This document shows, piece after piece, positions 50,268 to 59,698 of a stretch of DNA of 64,000 bases. A program made the position numbers and the translations under genes. Every line of letters starts with the position of its first letter. The stretch's first letter is position 1. Source of the stretch: Halomarina oriensis (GTDB lineage: Archaea; Halobacteriota; Halobacteria; Halobacteriales; Haloarculaceae); NCBI RefSeq assembly GCF_009791395.1, contig NZ_WSZK01000036.1, positions 34,312 to 98,311 on the forward strand, read 5' to 3'. The notes under the pieces are model-generated. The model was not told where the DNA came from. It ran no database searches and saw only the letters and a program-made list of their open reading frames with translations.

Positions 50268-53200
50268 TCACTCACCACCGCGCCCGACACCGACACCCGA
50301 CCGGCCACGGCGCAACAGGCCGGTCAGCGCGCCGTCGAGGGACGCGGGGTCGACGCCTTCCTCACGCAGGATGCGCCGCACCTCGCCGATAGTCGTCCCG
50401 GCGTCGATGTTAGTCTGCTCGATAGTGACGCCCGACGAGCCGTGTTTGGCGACCGCGCGACCGATGTCGTCGGCCGACGGGCCACTCGACGCCTCGGCCG
50501 TCTCGGGCGTCGGTGGCTGGGGTGGGCGGGGTGGACTGGGCGGCCGGGGTGGGGTCGGAGCCGCCGGGACGCCGGGCATCGATAGCCCGGCGAGCGTGGG
50601 CGTCGGCGTTGTCGGGACCATACCGGCCCCCTCGGGCATCGCCGACGCCAGCACGCCGGAGAACGTGCTCGCCAGCGTCCCCGACTCGCTCTCGACACCC
50701 GACGCGAGCGTCTGAGGAACCGACCCACCGTGGTCGGTCAGACTCGACAGCGGCCCCCGCTGGGCGTCCGAACTCGGGAGGAACGGCAGGAGGTCCTTGA
50801 GGACGCCGATGAGCGCCTGTTTGGCCTTCTCGGGAGCGTTGCGAATCCCATCCGCCAGCGCGCCGATGAAGCCCGCACCGGCGTCGTACCACCAGCGTGC
50901 GACCTTCGGCAGCATCTCCTCGGGCGTGAGGAGCGTGGCGAACGTGACGTCCAGCCCCGTCAGGAGGCCACCGGCGATAGCGTCGAGGACGCCACTCCCG
51001 AACGCCCGTGCGTCCGAGAGCACCTCACGCGGCGAGGGCACCAACCCACGCAGGAACCGCCGCGCGTCGGCTACGCCCGTCTTGACGTCCGTCACGAAGG
51101 CATCGACGGGCGCGCCGACGAGGCGGTCGAACCCCGCCCGGGCGTCGTCAGCAGCCGACTCGGTCGCCCGCAGACCGGCGACGAACGGTCCCAGGGCACT
51201 CGCCCCGGCCGCACCGGCCACGTCGGCAGCCCGGTCGGCGTAGCCCTCTAACGGGCGGAGCGTCTCACCGACCGCATCGCCGAGCGCCTCCGCGCCCATC
51301 CCGACGGCGCGGAACTTCTTGCCGAGGCGGTCGGCTCGGGTTTCGAGTGCCGCCGCGGTTCGCGGGAAGCGGTCCTCGAAGGCCGGCCACAGCGACGCGA
51401 AGCGAGACTGGATGCTCGCCACGGAGTCGTCGACAGCCTGCTCGGCAGCACCGAACGCATCCGTCACGCCCAACCGGTCGGGCAGCGCGGCGAGTGCCTG
51501 ACGCGCGTCGCTCGCCCCCCGCCGGAGTGCGCCGAGCGGGTCCGGCGAGACGTCGTCGAGAGCGGCCTGCAGCCGGGTCACGCCGTCCGTCGCCATCCCG
51601 AGCGGGTCGACCGCCAGCGAGGCGAGCGCCCCACGGAGTCGCCCCGTCTCGGATTCGGTCGCGTCCATTTCCCGGCGAGCGACCTGCAGTTGGTTCTCCG
51701 TCGCCGCCAGCGCCTCGGGCGGGGCACCAGCCGATTCGAGCGCCTCCAACTCCCGTTTGAGTGCGTCGATCCGCCGCTGGGTGGCGTCCACACCACGCGA
51801 CCGGACGACCGCCGTCGCGGTCAGGCCACCGAGCCCACCACCGGCGAGCGTCCCGAGGTCCGACAGGTCCCACTCGCTCGTGTCTACACGCGGCGTGAGC
51901 GTCGGGTCCTCACCCAGCGAAAGGTCGGGGACGAACTCGCCCCACGACAGCGGATTCAACACGCTCGCCCACCCCGGCCACGAAACGTGCTCGTCGAGAG
52001 AGACGCCCGTCACGAACTCCGCGAGACGAACCGGCGCGACGAGACTCCCCAGCGTCGCGTTGGTGAGGAACGCACCGAGGTCGACCCCCGACACTCGCTC
52101 GCTGAGGTCGAGCGTCGGGACGTACTCGCCCCAGTCGAAGCCAGGGATGAAGTTCATCCACCCCAGGACGGGGACGACGGTCGTCCAGTTCAGCGGCGGG
52201 ACGAACGACTCCCAAGACAGCCCGCCCAGCGCGTTCTCGATAGCGTCGCTCACACCACCGCCGGTGAGCAGGTCACCGATAGCCAACGGCGGGACCGCCG
52301 CCGTCCACGACAGTCCGCCGAGCCGGTCGGCAATCGCACCGGGCACACCAGCAGCGGCGTCGGCCGCCTGACCGGGCAGCCCCGCCAGGAACGCACCGGC
52401 GTCGAAGTTCTCGATGCGCTCCGTGACGCTATCGATAGTGTCGGGTAGGCTGATGAGCGGGTCGAGCAGTGTCATGGCCGCGCCCGCCAGCCCACCGAGT
52501 TGCGAGGCCGCCTCGTCGACCCCGCCACCCGTCAAGGCGTTGACGAGGTCGTAGAACAACTCGAAGGGCGTGAGCACTGCGTCGAGACCGAGCCCGCCGA
52601 GCGCCATCGCTAGCCCGCCGACCGAACCCGCGAGGTCGAGCGTCCACCCCAGCAGGTCACCGCCCAGCGCGAGCAAGCCCTGCACCGGCGAGAGGACGGC
52701 GTCGACCGTCCCACCGAAGTCCGAGACGGCCGCGCCCAACAGGAGCGCGCCACCGGCCATCGCCGCCCACCCGATGGGTCCGAGAGCGGCGAGGAATGCC
52801 CTCGCAGCACCGGCTGCAGCGTACAACGAGGGGACGACCGCCCCGCTCGTCACCGCTGCCAACACCGTCTGCCCAGCCGACGCCGCGTAGCTTGCCGCAC
52901 TCGATGCGTAGGTCGCCGCCGTGGAGGCCCACGCCGCGACCTTCTGTCTCGCCAGCGACAGTGTCGCACGGTTCGTCGCCGCGGTGTAGAGGTTCTGTGC
53001 GCCCGTCGCCGCGTTCGAGGCGAGCGTCTGGGCGGTGGTGGCCGCTGCACTCGCCCGCGAGGCGACAGCCGAGGCTTTTGAGGCCGCTGCCTGCCGGTAG
53101 GTCGACGCCGTGGAGGCTGCCTGCGCCGCCTTCTGTCGCGTCAGCGCCATGAGGTTGCCATTGAGGGCAGCCGTGTAGGTCGCCTGTGCGCCAGTCGCCA

Positions 53201-54598
53201 CGCGAGACGCGGCTGCTTGTCCGTACAGAGCAGCTCGATACGTTGCCGTGTTTTTCGCGGGCGCCTGCTGGATGGTGTTCGAGATTGCGACCTGCGCGTA
53301 CATCCCACCGACAGCAGTAGCGGCCGTCCCGAGTGCAGCGGTGAGGCCGAAGACGGCCACACCCGTCGCCTTCGCTAACCCCGGGACGCCGTTCAGCACG
53401 TCGAGAAGCGACATGACCGCACCCGCGCCAGCGTTCAGTGCAGGTTTAAATCCTGCGTACATATCCTGAGAAAAAGAACTAATTGAGCCACGGATATACT
53501 CGATTCTACCACTCAGCGATTGCATCCGGGCATCCGCGAGTTCGGCCGCTGTGGAGGCCTCTTCGAGCGAGTTTGCGAGAGACTGGGCTGACTCGCCATC
53601 AGCGATCCGGCCGGCGAACAACTCTGCTGCTCGCTGGTCAACGTTCAGGCCAACCTGAATCTGCGTCGCTAGCTGTTCTTCGCTCATCTCCGAGCGAAGC
53701 GACGTCAGTTGCGAGAGAACGTCCTCGGTGTTCATGTCCGCACGCAGGTCGAAGGCGATGGCGTCCTGGCGGGAGGCGAGTTCCTCCGTCGAGAGGTCGC
53801 CGAGGTCGTCGATAGCCCCCGCGAGGTCACCGGCCGCAACCTCGTTTACGCGGTCCCGGAGCGCTGTGACGTCCGAGATAAGGGGCGCAACAGCGCGCGA
53901 GCCTCTCGCTCCAAACGCGTCAGTAAGGACCTGCAGGCGCTCACCTTCGGGCAGGTCGTTCATGTTCTCGCCGAGGATACGGACGATCTCGGAGAGGTTC
54001 TTGAAATCGCCGTTCTTGTCGAGGAACGAGTCCGCCGACAGGCCCACCTGGGCTAGAGCCTCAGACGCCTTCTGTGACGGCGAAGCCAGTCGTTGGAACA
54101 TCTGCTGAAGCCCAACTCCAGCACGTGAAGCTCTCAGACCTCTGTCAGAAAGAATTCCGATGGCCGAATTTACTTCTACTAGAGACTGTCCTGCAGCCGA
54201 GGCGGCCGCACCGGTATACTCTAGCGCGGCGTTCAGTTCGTCCATCGTCAGCGCGGACGAAGCGAAGGTCGTCGCCATCTGGTTGGCGATGCTCCCGGCT
54301 TGGTCTGCGCTGAGTTGGAACTGGTTGAGTGTCGAACTGACTGTCCGCGCAGCAGCGCCGATGGAAAGCGTGCTCCCGGAGGCAAGCTCGGCGACTGAGC
54401 CCATCGACGCCATCGATTCCTCGACGGAGAAGCCAGCGAACGCGAGTTCACGGAAGCCCTCAGCAGCCTGGATAGCGTCGACCGGGAGTTGAGCACCCAG
54501 CCGGGAGCTTTCCTGTCTGAGCCGCTCCATCTGGTCGGAACTGGCTCCTGTCGTGGCTTCCACCGTCTTCAGGATGGAGTCGACGCGCATCCCCCCCC
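50268..54598 (-). CDS. Tail tape measure protein, main part (after the G8 frameshift)
   Basis: Continues the protein started at 54813 from the G8 run 54591-54598 to the stop at 50268. Residues after the run show the TP901-type tape measure core (KTVEATTGASSDQMERLRQE, GFRELAFAGFSVEESMA, TMDELNAALEYTGAAASAAG), long Ala-rich helices with hydrophobic segments in the middle, and a Pro-rich C-terminus. Tape measure proteins set tail length and enter the host membrane. Joined with the first part it would be 1,514 residues, a tail of roughly 220 nm by the usual 0.15 nm per residue rule. Confidence 0.85.
54591..54598 (-). other. G8 run that splits the tape measure gene
   Basis: Eight C on the plus strand between GCAT and TGAG. 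With seven G the N-terminal 75 residues (54813-54599) join in frame with the main body and give 4,545 coding bases. The same run length and correction as at 5492-5499. Confidence 0.8.
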
Positions 54599-54813
54599 TG
54601 AGCAATTTGGGTGAGGCCGAACGCGAGGCCACCGGCGGCGGCCCCCAGTCCGAAGAAGGCAGTCTGAAGCGAATCGGCTTTCGAGGCTGTGGTTCCGAGC
54701 GTGTCAGCCGTCCGGTCACCGGCTTCGTCGACCGCACCGAGACTCGTAATCGCGTTCCCAGCGTCGGCCCGAATCTCGACGGTGAGGCGACGGATGAGTT
54801 GCCCCGACGCCAT
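54599..54813 (-). CDS. Tail tape measure protein, N-terminal part
   Basis: Starts at ATG 54811-54813 with a good Shine-Dalgarno GGAGGT 7 bases upstream, one of the few SD sites in the window. It encodes QLIRRLTVEIRADAGNAITS and following, the usual first helix of tape measure proteins (A-x-x-A/V-x-x-L heptads). Without frameshift the frame runs on as nonsense to 54460. Confidence 0.75.
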
Positions 54814-54903
54814 CAGAGCCACCTCCGGGCGCTGTCGCTACTGGCCGGTAGCGATGGCTCTGAGGACATAGTGAATTACGGAGGGTAGTGATTAGCAGAC
54901 GGT

Positions 54904-55068
54904 TCAGACGGGACGTTCAAGGAGAAATCCCTGAATCGCCCCGCCGTTCATCAGCGGGTATTTGACCTGCCAGCCGTTGGCGGCCTTCTCGTTGAGAGCG
55001 TCGGCGTACGACGCGAGTTGACCACGGGGAATCTCGAACGTCTCGTACTCGAATCGCTGTTCGCTCAT
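54904..55068 (-). CDS. Small protein upstream of the tape measure (54 aa)
   Basis: 54 residues from ATG 55066-55068: FEYETFEIPRGQLASYADAL then NGWQVKYPLM. This resembles small proteins with a single alpha/beta unit found by tail genes. It has its own TATA-like element and a perfect 16-base palindrome upstream, so it may be separately regulated. Confidence 0.5.
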   Translation of the reverse strand: MSEQRFEYETFEIPRGQLASYADALNEKAANGWQVKYPLMNGGAIQGFLLERPV

Positions 55069-55081
55069 GCGTGCAGTAACG

Positions 55082-55097
55082 TTTGTAGCGCTACAAA
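55082..55097. promoter_or_regulatory. Perfect palindrome in the promoter of 55068
   Basis: TTTGTAGCGCTACAAA, 16 bases, perfectly symmetric, overlapping the region of the TATA box (CTATTTGTA on the minus strand) of the gene at 54904-55068. A repressor operator is likely, though one such palindrome is expected by chance in 64 kb. Confidence 0.4.
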
Positions 55098-55189
55098 TAG
55101 CTACGCGCTCAGGAGTGTCGAGGATTGAGACAGCGTCGGCTGGTCGAAGAACCCGCCTGTGGAGGGCGGTTATGTGAAATGACGTTCTG

Positions 55190-56233
55190 TCAGGTCTTGT
55201 CTCTTACGCTGTGTGTATCTCCTTCAACGAGAACTGGATGAAGTAGCTCCCGGGTGTAGAGTTCGGCAGTCCGGTGGCACGACCGACAGAGAGCCATCAA
55301 GTTTTCTTGAGCGTGATTCCCGCCGGCCATGATAGGGACGATGTGGTGGACGTCGAGTGCGCGGCCGTTTTCTTCGCGCGTCGTATCACACCACTCGCAC
55401 TCACCGCCGGTCGAAGCCCGTGTCTCCGCCCTCGCCGACGGAAACGGCACTGGGCCGAGTAGCTTCTTGACAGCATCGTAGATGGATTTTCCCCCACGCC
55501 AGTTGGGGTGACCTTCGCCGGAGTATAGGCGCGAACGTCGCTCTGACGCGCATTCGTATCCGCAGCAGACGCGGGTAGATGCACGAGATGGCGTTTCCTC
55601 GAACGTATCGCCACACTCCGCGCACTCCAGTTCGACCCGATTCCGAAGTGGGTGGGCCTCACCTGCCCTGTCTGAGAGCCAGTCGCCCGCGCATGACTGC
55701 GAACAGAACCTGCGACCTGCTGTATTTCCCGTTGGAACCTGGAATACGTCGCCACAGCTTTCACATTCGATGTCTTCGCGGCCACCCCAGGCAGGGTTAG
55801 CTTTGCCGCCCATATCCAACCCTTCAGACCGCCACTCCATGTGGCATTTGGGACTGCAGAACCGTCGGGATTTATCTGAGGGGAAGCGCTCGTGTGTTTC
55901 TCCACACCAGTCGCAAGTGAGGGTTATCTTGCCACCCTTCCATGCGTGTGCGTCCTCGCCGAGCCGGTGTTCAGATTTCCACAGACCATGACATTCTCGG
56001 GAGCAGAACTTGGACTCTTCATCGCCCCCTTGAATCGTCGCGCGAGCTTTCTCGCCACACTGCTTGCACTCGATGAGATCACCTGCAATGCTACCGTCGT
56101 GGTCTTTGCTCCGCCCGTAGTGGACTTTGAGGCCCATCTTGCTCTCCGTGTCGTAGTCGCACCCGGGGCTTGGACAGTAGTAGCGGTCGCCATCGTGCTC
56201 GACTTCGAGCAACTTGTCGCCGCGGTTACCCAT
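55190..56233 (-). CDS. HNH endonuclease with an array of zinc fingers
   Basis: 347 residues from ATG 56233. After an N-terminal C2H2-like finger (YYCPSPGCDYDTESKMGLKVHYGRSKDHD) come four related CxxC..CxxxC fingers (CKQC..CSREC, CDWC..CSPKC, CESC..CSQSC, CAEC..CGYEC), each followed by a Trp or charged helix, and a C-terminal HNH domain CEWCDTTREENGRALDVHHIVPIMAGGNH.. LCRSCH with the His-His pair and second knuckle. This is the layout of free-standing homing endonucleases of haloarchaeal viruses, which use finger arrays to bind DNA. It stands alone next to the tape measure gene, where homing genes often land. Confidence 0.85.
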   Translation of the reverse strand: MGNRGDKLLEVEHDGDRYYCPSPGCDYDTESKMGLKVHYGRSKDHDGSIAGDLIECKQCGEKARATIQGGDEESKFCSRECHGLWKSEHRLGEDAHAWKGGKITLTCDWCGETHERFPSDKSRRFCSPKCHMEWRSEGLDMGGKANPAWGGREDIECESCGDVFQVPTGNTAGRRFCSQSCAGDWLSDRAGEAHPLRNRVELECAECGDTFEETPSRASTRVCCGYECASERRSRLYSGEGHPNWRGGKSIYDAVKKLLGPVPFPSARAETRASTGGECEWCDTTREENGRALDVHHIVPIMAGGNHAQENLMALCRSCHRTAELYTRELLHPVLVEGDTHSVRDKT

Positions 56234-56417
56234 CGTCGCCCTCGCACACGACGTCTCGCAGCTCGTCGAGTAAATCGGGACGGTGCTCGGCGAGGATGGC
56301 GATGTCTCGGGGGAGTTCCTTCGTGATACGTGAGCGGACACGCGAAGCCGACTGTTGGCGCTGGTGTTTCGTCGCGTCACCTTCACCGGCGAGGTATTCG
56401 CGGTCGGTGTCCGTCAT
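56226..56417 (-). CDS. Haloarchaeal small charged protein (63 aa)
   Basis: 63 residues: starts REYLAGE then SASRVRSRITKELPRDIAI.. DLLDELRDVV. From memory this short helical type occurs again and again beside HNH genes in haloarchaeal proviruses. Its ATG is only 14 bases from the left end of the transposon, so its native promoter has been replaced. Confidence 0.65.
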   Translation of the reverse strand: MTDTDREYLAGEGDATKHQRQQSASRVRSRITKELPRDIAILAEHRPDLLDELRDVVCEGDDG

Positions 56418-56430
56418 GATGGCTCGATAG

Positions 56431-56465
56431 CAGTTGTTGCAAATACGATTTCTTTATTCAGTCTG
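56431..56465 (+). repeat. Left terminal inverted repeat
   Basis: Starts CAGTTGTTGCAAATACG; the first 21 bases are identical to the right repeat in inverted orientation. The inner part TCTTTATTCAGTCTG differs by three missing bases. Confidence 0.85.
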
Positions 56466-56488
56466 ACCCGTGAAACTGAGTCGGATTC

Positions 56489-58549
56489 TTACCGGAACTC
56501 AGACCACGGATCGAACGATTGTAATTTGTCCTCTATCACTGATAAATCATCGGTCTCCCCGATCTGCAAGTCGGCCGGATCTTCCTCGATGGCGCGCATC
56601 ACGTGGGGTCCTGGGAACGGGTAGTTCACGTCGTCGTCACCGAGGTCGAGTCCGAGCTTGCCAGCCCGAATCACGTTCGCGGCCAGCCACATGTTGTACC
56701 AGAGCACCGCGAAATAGAACACCTGCACGCGGATGTAGTACCGCGTCGAGCGCGACTTCGCCAGGAAATCCTCCTTCAACTTGCGGTAGCCGGTCTCTAT
56801 CCCCCATCTCGCCCGGAAATCATCGGCCAACTCCAACGGCGTCAGCGGCATCTCCCGCTGCTCTTCGGTGAGGCTCTCCGTGTCGATCTCTTCGTCGGGG
56901 CTGTCGGCCACCCAGTCGATGTTCGTGTAGAAGGCGATCCACTTGTCCTTCGGGTCGTCGGGCTCCTCCTTGTACAGTTTCGACTTCTTCTCGGACTCCA
57001 TCACCCAGAGGTTGTGTCGCTCCGGGACATCGCTCACGCCCCACTTCGTGGCCTGCCAGTCCTGCTCGTTCTCGATGGCGTGGTCCATCATCTCGTCAAT
57101 CTTATCGGCGCTCTGTTTCGCCTGCATCACCCACCCGAGGCGGTCGAATTCACCGAGTGCACGCGCCGAGTCCTCGTTGTAGAACCCGCTGTCGAGATAC
57201 GCGCGGTTCACGTCCATCATCGTGTCCGCCATCCAGAGCGCGCGCTTCAGGAACGCGGCCTTGTCGCCGCTGGTCTTCACGAGTTCGGACATCAGAATCG
57301 CCGGGGCGTCCGCGCCGACGAGAGAGCAGCTGATGAACTGCCACGCGTGGGAGGCGTTCCGCGTCGCCTTCGTCCCGCTCGCCCCCAGCGTCTCCGGGTC
57401 GCCCCGGAAGAGGACGTCGGTCGTGTCGAAGGCCACGGCGTGCTGACCGTCGTAGTAGCCGTGCTTCGAAATGATGTCGTGCAGTTCCTGATTCGCCGCG
57501 AGAAACATGTCCCGAATGTCCTCAATCACGCTGTAGAAGTCCCGGAACTCCAGTTCCTCCACTTCGTCTTCATCGAGGTCTTCGAACTCATCGAGGCCCA
57601 ACTGACGCGCCTCTCCGTCGGGCTCTTCGGACTCGTCGTCGGTGGAGTCCGTTTCGTCTTCCTCTTCGTCATCTTCGCCCCAGCCCACCAGGGCGACCTT
57701 CCGCAAGTGGTAGCCGAGTGTCCACCGCGAGGGGATGTCGTCCTCGTCGAGCCAGTGCTTGTACTTGAGGCCGTCCGCAGCGGTCGTGAGGTGGACGTAG
57801 TCCCGCGCAGCGCTGGCGAGCACCCGCAGGAGCATGTCCTTGGAGTGTGTGACGCTCTTGTCCCGGTTGAAGCGGATGTACGGGTACGTCTTCTTGCGCA
57901 GGTCGCGGAGGATGAGCGTCAGCGGGTACTCGCCCTCGCCGTCGGAGATCGTCTCCGGGTAGATCGGGGCGCGGAGGTCCTCCACTTCGACGCCGTCCTC
58001 GTGGAGCTGGCGAACGGCGGCCTCAGCCGCGTCGTTCAACAACCCGGCGGCGTCGTACCCCGACACGTCGTCGTCCATGATGTCTTCGGCGCGGTTGAGC
58101 GTGGACCCGCTCATCGACTCAATGCGGAGTTTCTCCCGAAGGGAGGTCCGGCCCTGAATACGGTCGCCCACGCGGTACTCCTTCGTCTCTGAGAGTTGGT
58201 TGTACAGGTGGCCGCGCATCAGGTCCTCGCCGTCTTTGTAGGTGCTCCAGTCGTCGAAAACGTTCTTCGAGGGGTAGTACGGGTGAAGTCGGAGCCTCCC
58301 GACGGCTTCGGGAAGATCGGCACCGTTCTGGAGGTGCCGAATCAACTGGCCTTCGATCCCGAGATCCCACCAGTCGGTCAGCGTCATCACCGTCTCCGGT
58401 TCCGGCGAGTTGTAGACGGAGGAATCCGAGGTTTTAGCGAGGTTCGTCCCGCGTACCAACTGGTCGTCGGCTGTCTCGTCCTGTTCGTCGTCGGGGACGT
58501 TGGTCACCCACTCGCCGTCCTCGTCGAAAGGCGACCCGCCGTCCGTCAT
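56489..58549 (-). CDS. DDE transposase (IS4-like group), 686 aa
   Basis: 686 residues. The RNase-H-fold catalytic set is visible: D375 in AVAFDTTD, D453 in YLDSGFYN and E585 in RWGIETGYRKLKEDF, where Y-R-x-L-K-E is the YREK-type signature of the IS4 group. The 130 residues between D453 and E585 correspond to the beta-strand insertion of that group. The N-terminal 370 residues are far longer than in ordinary IS4 transposases and contain an acidic stretch (about 295-330); they may bind DNA ends or other proteins of the element. It is translated after the toxin gene, overlapping it by 4 bases. It faces the left inverted repeat. Confidence 0.85.
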   Translation of the reverse strand: MTDGGSPFDEDGEWVTNVPDDEQDETADDQLVRGTNLAKTSDSSVYNSPEPETVMTLTDWWDLGIEGQLIRHLQNGADLPEAVGRLRLHPYYPSKNVFDDWSTYKDGEDLMRGHLYNQLSETKEYRVGDRIQGRTSLREKLRIESMSGSTLNRAEDIMDDDVSGYDAAGLLNDAAEAAVRQLHEDGVEVEDLRAPIYPETISDGEGEYPLTLILRDLRKKTYPYIRFNRDKSVTHSKDMLLRVLASAARDYVHLTTAADGLKYKHWLDEDDIPSRWTLGYHLRKVALVGWGEDDEEEDETDSTDDESEEPDGEARQLGLDEFEDLDEDEVEELEFRDFYSVIEDIRDMFLAANQELHDIISKHGYYDGQHAVAFDTTDVLFRGDPETLGASGTKATRNASHAWQFISCSLVGADAPAILMSELVKTSGDKAAFLKRALWMADTMMDVNRAYLDSGFYNEDSARALGEFDRLGWVMQAKQSADKIDEMMDHAIENEQDWQATKWGVSDVPERHNLWVMESEKKSKLYKEEPDDPKDKWIAFYTNIDWVADSPDEEIDTESLTEEQREMPLTPLELADDFRARWGIETGYRKLKEDFLAKSRSTRYYIRVQVFYFAVLWYNMWLAANVIRAGKLGLDLGDDDVNYPFPGPHVMRAIEEDPADLQIGETDDLSVIEDKLQSFDPWSEFR

Positions 58550-59001
58550 TTCTCAGGGAGCTCAATGTCATCCGGGACGAGTGAAAACCCAAGCGTCCGA
58601 AAATCACTATCGAAGGCGAAGATGTGTTCTGCGTCAACTTCGCCTGCAAGCACCCCGGTCGAATGGTCCACGAATGAGATTTGCTGGTCATCAAAGCGGC
58701 CAAATTCGCTACAGACGGCGGCGAATTGAGCAGCGTCGGGGTGAAGTACAGTCACCACTGGAGACTCCCGGATGCGCTGTAACGTGTCCATGGCCTTCTC
58801 GTGGCCCTTCTTCCGCAAGATTAACGTCGTCAATTCGCTGAGGACGTATCCTGTCGTATACATCGGCCGAAATCGGAGGTCTCCGGACCGGATTGCGTCC
58901 ATCACCGCACGAGCGCGGTTGTGCCGAGGAGAGTTTTCCACGAAGTGCGCGAAAAACGCGCCAGTATCGACGAACAGAGGTGCGGTTCCTGGCCCACTCA
59001 T
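58546..59001 (-). CDS. VapC-like PIN-domain ribonuclease toxin
   Basis: 151 residues with the acidic residues of PIN domains: D12 in FVDTGAFF, E56 in VLSELTTL, D112 in SFVDHSTG and a later Asp in FAFDSDF. PIN toxins cleave RNA (tRNA or rRNA) when their antitoxin is lost. ATG overlaps the stop of the HTH gene, and its stop overlaps the start of the transposase (ATGA both times), so HTH, toxin and transposase are made from one message. It probably serves as an addiction module for the transposon. Confidence 0.85.
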   Translation of the reverse strand: MSGPGTAPLFVDTGAFFAHFVENSPRHNRARAVMDAIRSGDLRFRPMYTTGYVLSELTTLILRKKGHEKAMDTLQRIRESPVVTVLHPDAAQFAAVCSEFGRFDDQQISFVDHSTGVLAGEVDAEHIFAFDSDFRTLGFSLVPDDIELPEK

Positions 59002-59360
59002 CCCTCAATCTCGCCGTAGAGAACATCATCGATCTCGTCTTCATCAACGGGTTCGTCAACCGAGAACTTCGGAGCAGAGAAGAGTGGATCATCAGACTCG
59101 ACCTCATCGGGCGCTGTGGCCGTGTCTGCCGTGTACCACCAGACAACCGTCCGACTGCCGAGGGAAATCTTCTCCAAACGTCCTTCGTCCTCCAACCGAC
59201 TCAACCGCCGGTACGCAGTTGACCGGTCGATACCAAACCGGTCAGCCACCTCCTGTGCGGTGTGAAATGGACGCCCTTCGGCGAAGTAGCTCATGATGTC
59301 CTCGTTGCCCAGTTCGGACTCGAACTGTCCACTTTCGTCGCGTTCGGTGTTCCCAGACAT
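58998..59360 (-). CDS. Winged-helix antitoxin/repressor (120 aa)
   Basis: 120 residues. Winged helix about residues 30-75: PFHTAQEVADRFGIDRSTAYRRLSRLEDEGRLEKI and a wing. The C-terminal 45 residues are acidic and disordered-looking (VDEPVDEDEIDDVLYGE), typical for the toxin-wrapping tail of antitoxins. It heads the minus-strand operon and lies opposite the cargo operon; the paired dyads between them are likely its operators. Confidence 0.8.
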   Translation of the reverse strand: MSGNTERDESGQFESELGNEDIMSYFAEGRPFHTAQEVADRFGIDRSTAYRRLSRLEDEGRLEKISLGSRTVVWWYTADTATAPDEVESDDPLFSAPKFSVDEPVDEDEIDDVLYGEIEG

Positions 59361-59392
59361 GGATAATCGACCTCTGGTTCAGGGTACAATCC

Positions 59393-59444
59393 ATACACTA
59401 ATAGATGTACCGATAGGCTTAATACCGTGCACTATGTAGTGTAC
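59393..59444. promoter_or_regulatory. Divergent promoter with two dyads of shared half-sites
   Basis: Two dyads, 59394-59410 (TACACTAATAGATGTAC) and 59427-59444 (GTGCACTATGTAGTGTAC), share the half-site GTRCAYTA. Between them is the TATA-like CTTAATA (59418-59424) of the plus-strand operon, placing its transcription start at about 59447. The HTH protein encoded by the divergent gene is the likely ligand. On the minus strand only a weak TATA (ATTGTAC) is seen near 59385. Confidence 0.55.
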
Positions 59445-59446
59445 GG

Positions 59447-59539
59447 TGAGGAAGCCCGGTCCCTCGGGGCGAGACCATCGCAGGAAACGCCCGCGTGTTG
59501 GTACCACGCGGGCCGGGTTCCCCAGCAAGTGAAGAACCC
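59447..59539 (+). ncRNA. Predicted structured leader RNA of the Cas-like operon
   Basis: From the predicted transcription start to the first ATG there are 93 bases that can fold into a closed multibranch structure: closing stem 59453-59459 with 59513-59519 (seven pairs, one G-U), a small hairpin CTCG-GGG-CGAG (59463-59473) and an 8-bp hairpin CCCGCGTG / CACGCGGG (59490-59497 with 59505-59512). It is untypical for haloarchaeal genes, which mostly lack leaders. It could be a riboregulator or the RNA component of the Cas-like complex. No repeat-spacer structure is present. Confidence 0.4.
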
Positions 59540-59698
59540 ATGTCAATGAAGGCATCCGGCGGACTTCAGAGTTCCGCCACGGCGACCGAATCGACTGATG
59601 AAGACATCTGCGACGAATGCGCGGAGCTGGCCGACGGCTTCCCGTGCGCCGACTGCTACATCAACAGCGACGCCGAGTTCACGGGGGAGTTTGCGTGA
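59540..59698 (+). CDS. Zinc-ribbon micro-protein of the Cas-like operon (52 aa)
   Basis: 52 residues from ATG 59540 to TGA 59696-59698. A CDEC..CADC pair (about residues 25-39) forms one zinc site; the N-terminus is Ser/Ala-rich. Its stop overlaps the next ATG (TGATG). First gene of the operon that ends at 63706. Function unknown. Confidence 0.6.
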   Translation: MSMKASGGLQSSATATESTDEDICDECAELADGFPCADCYINSDAEFTGEFA

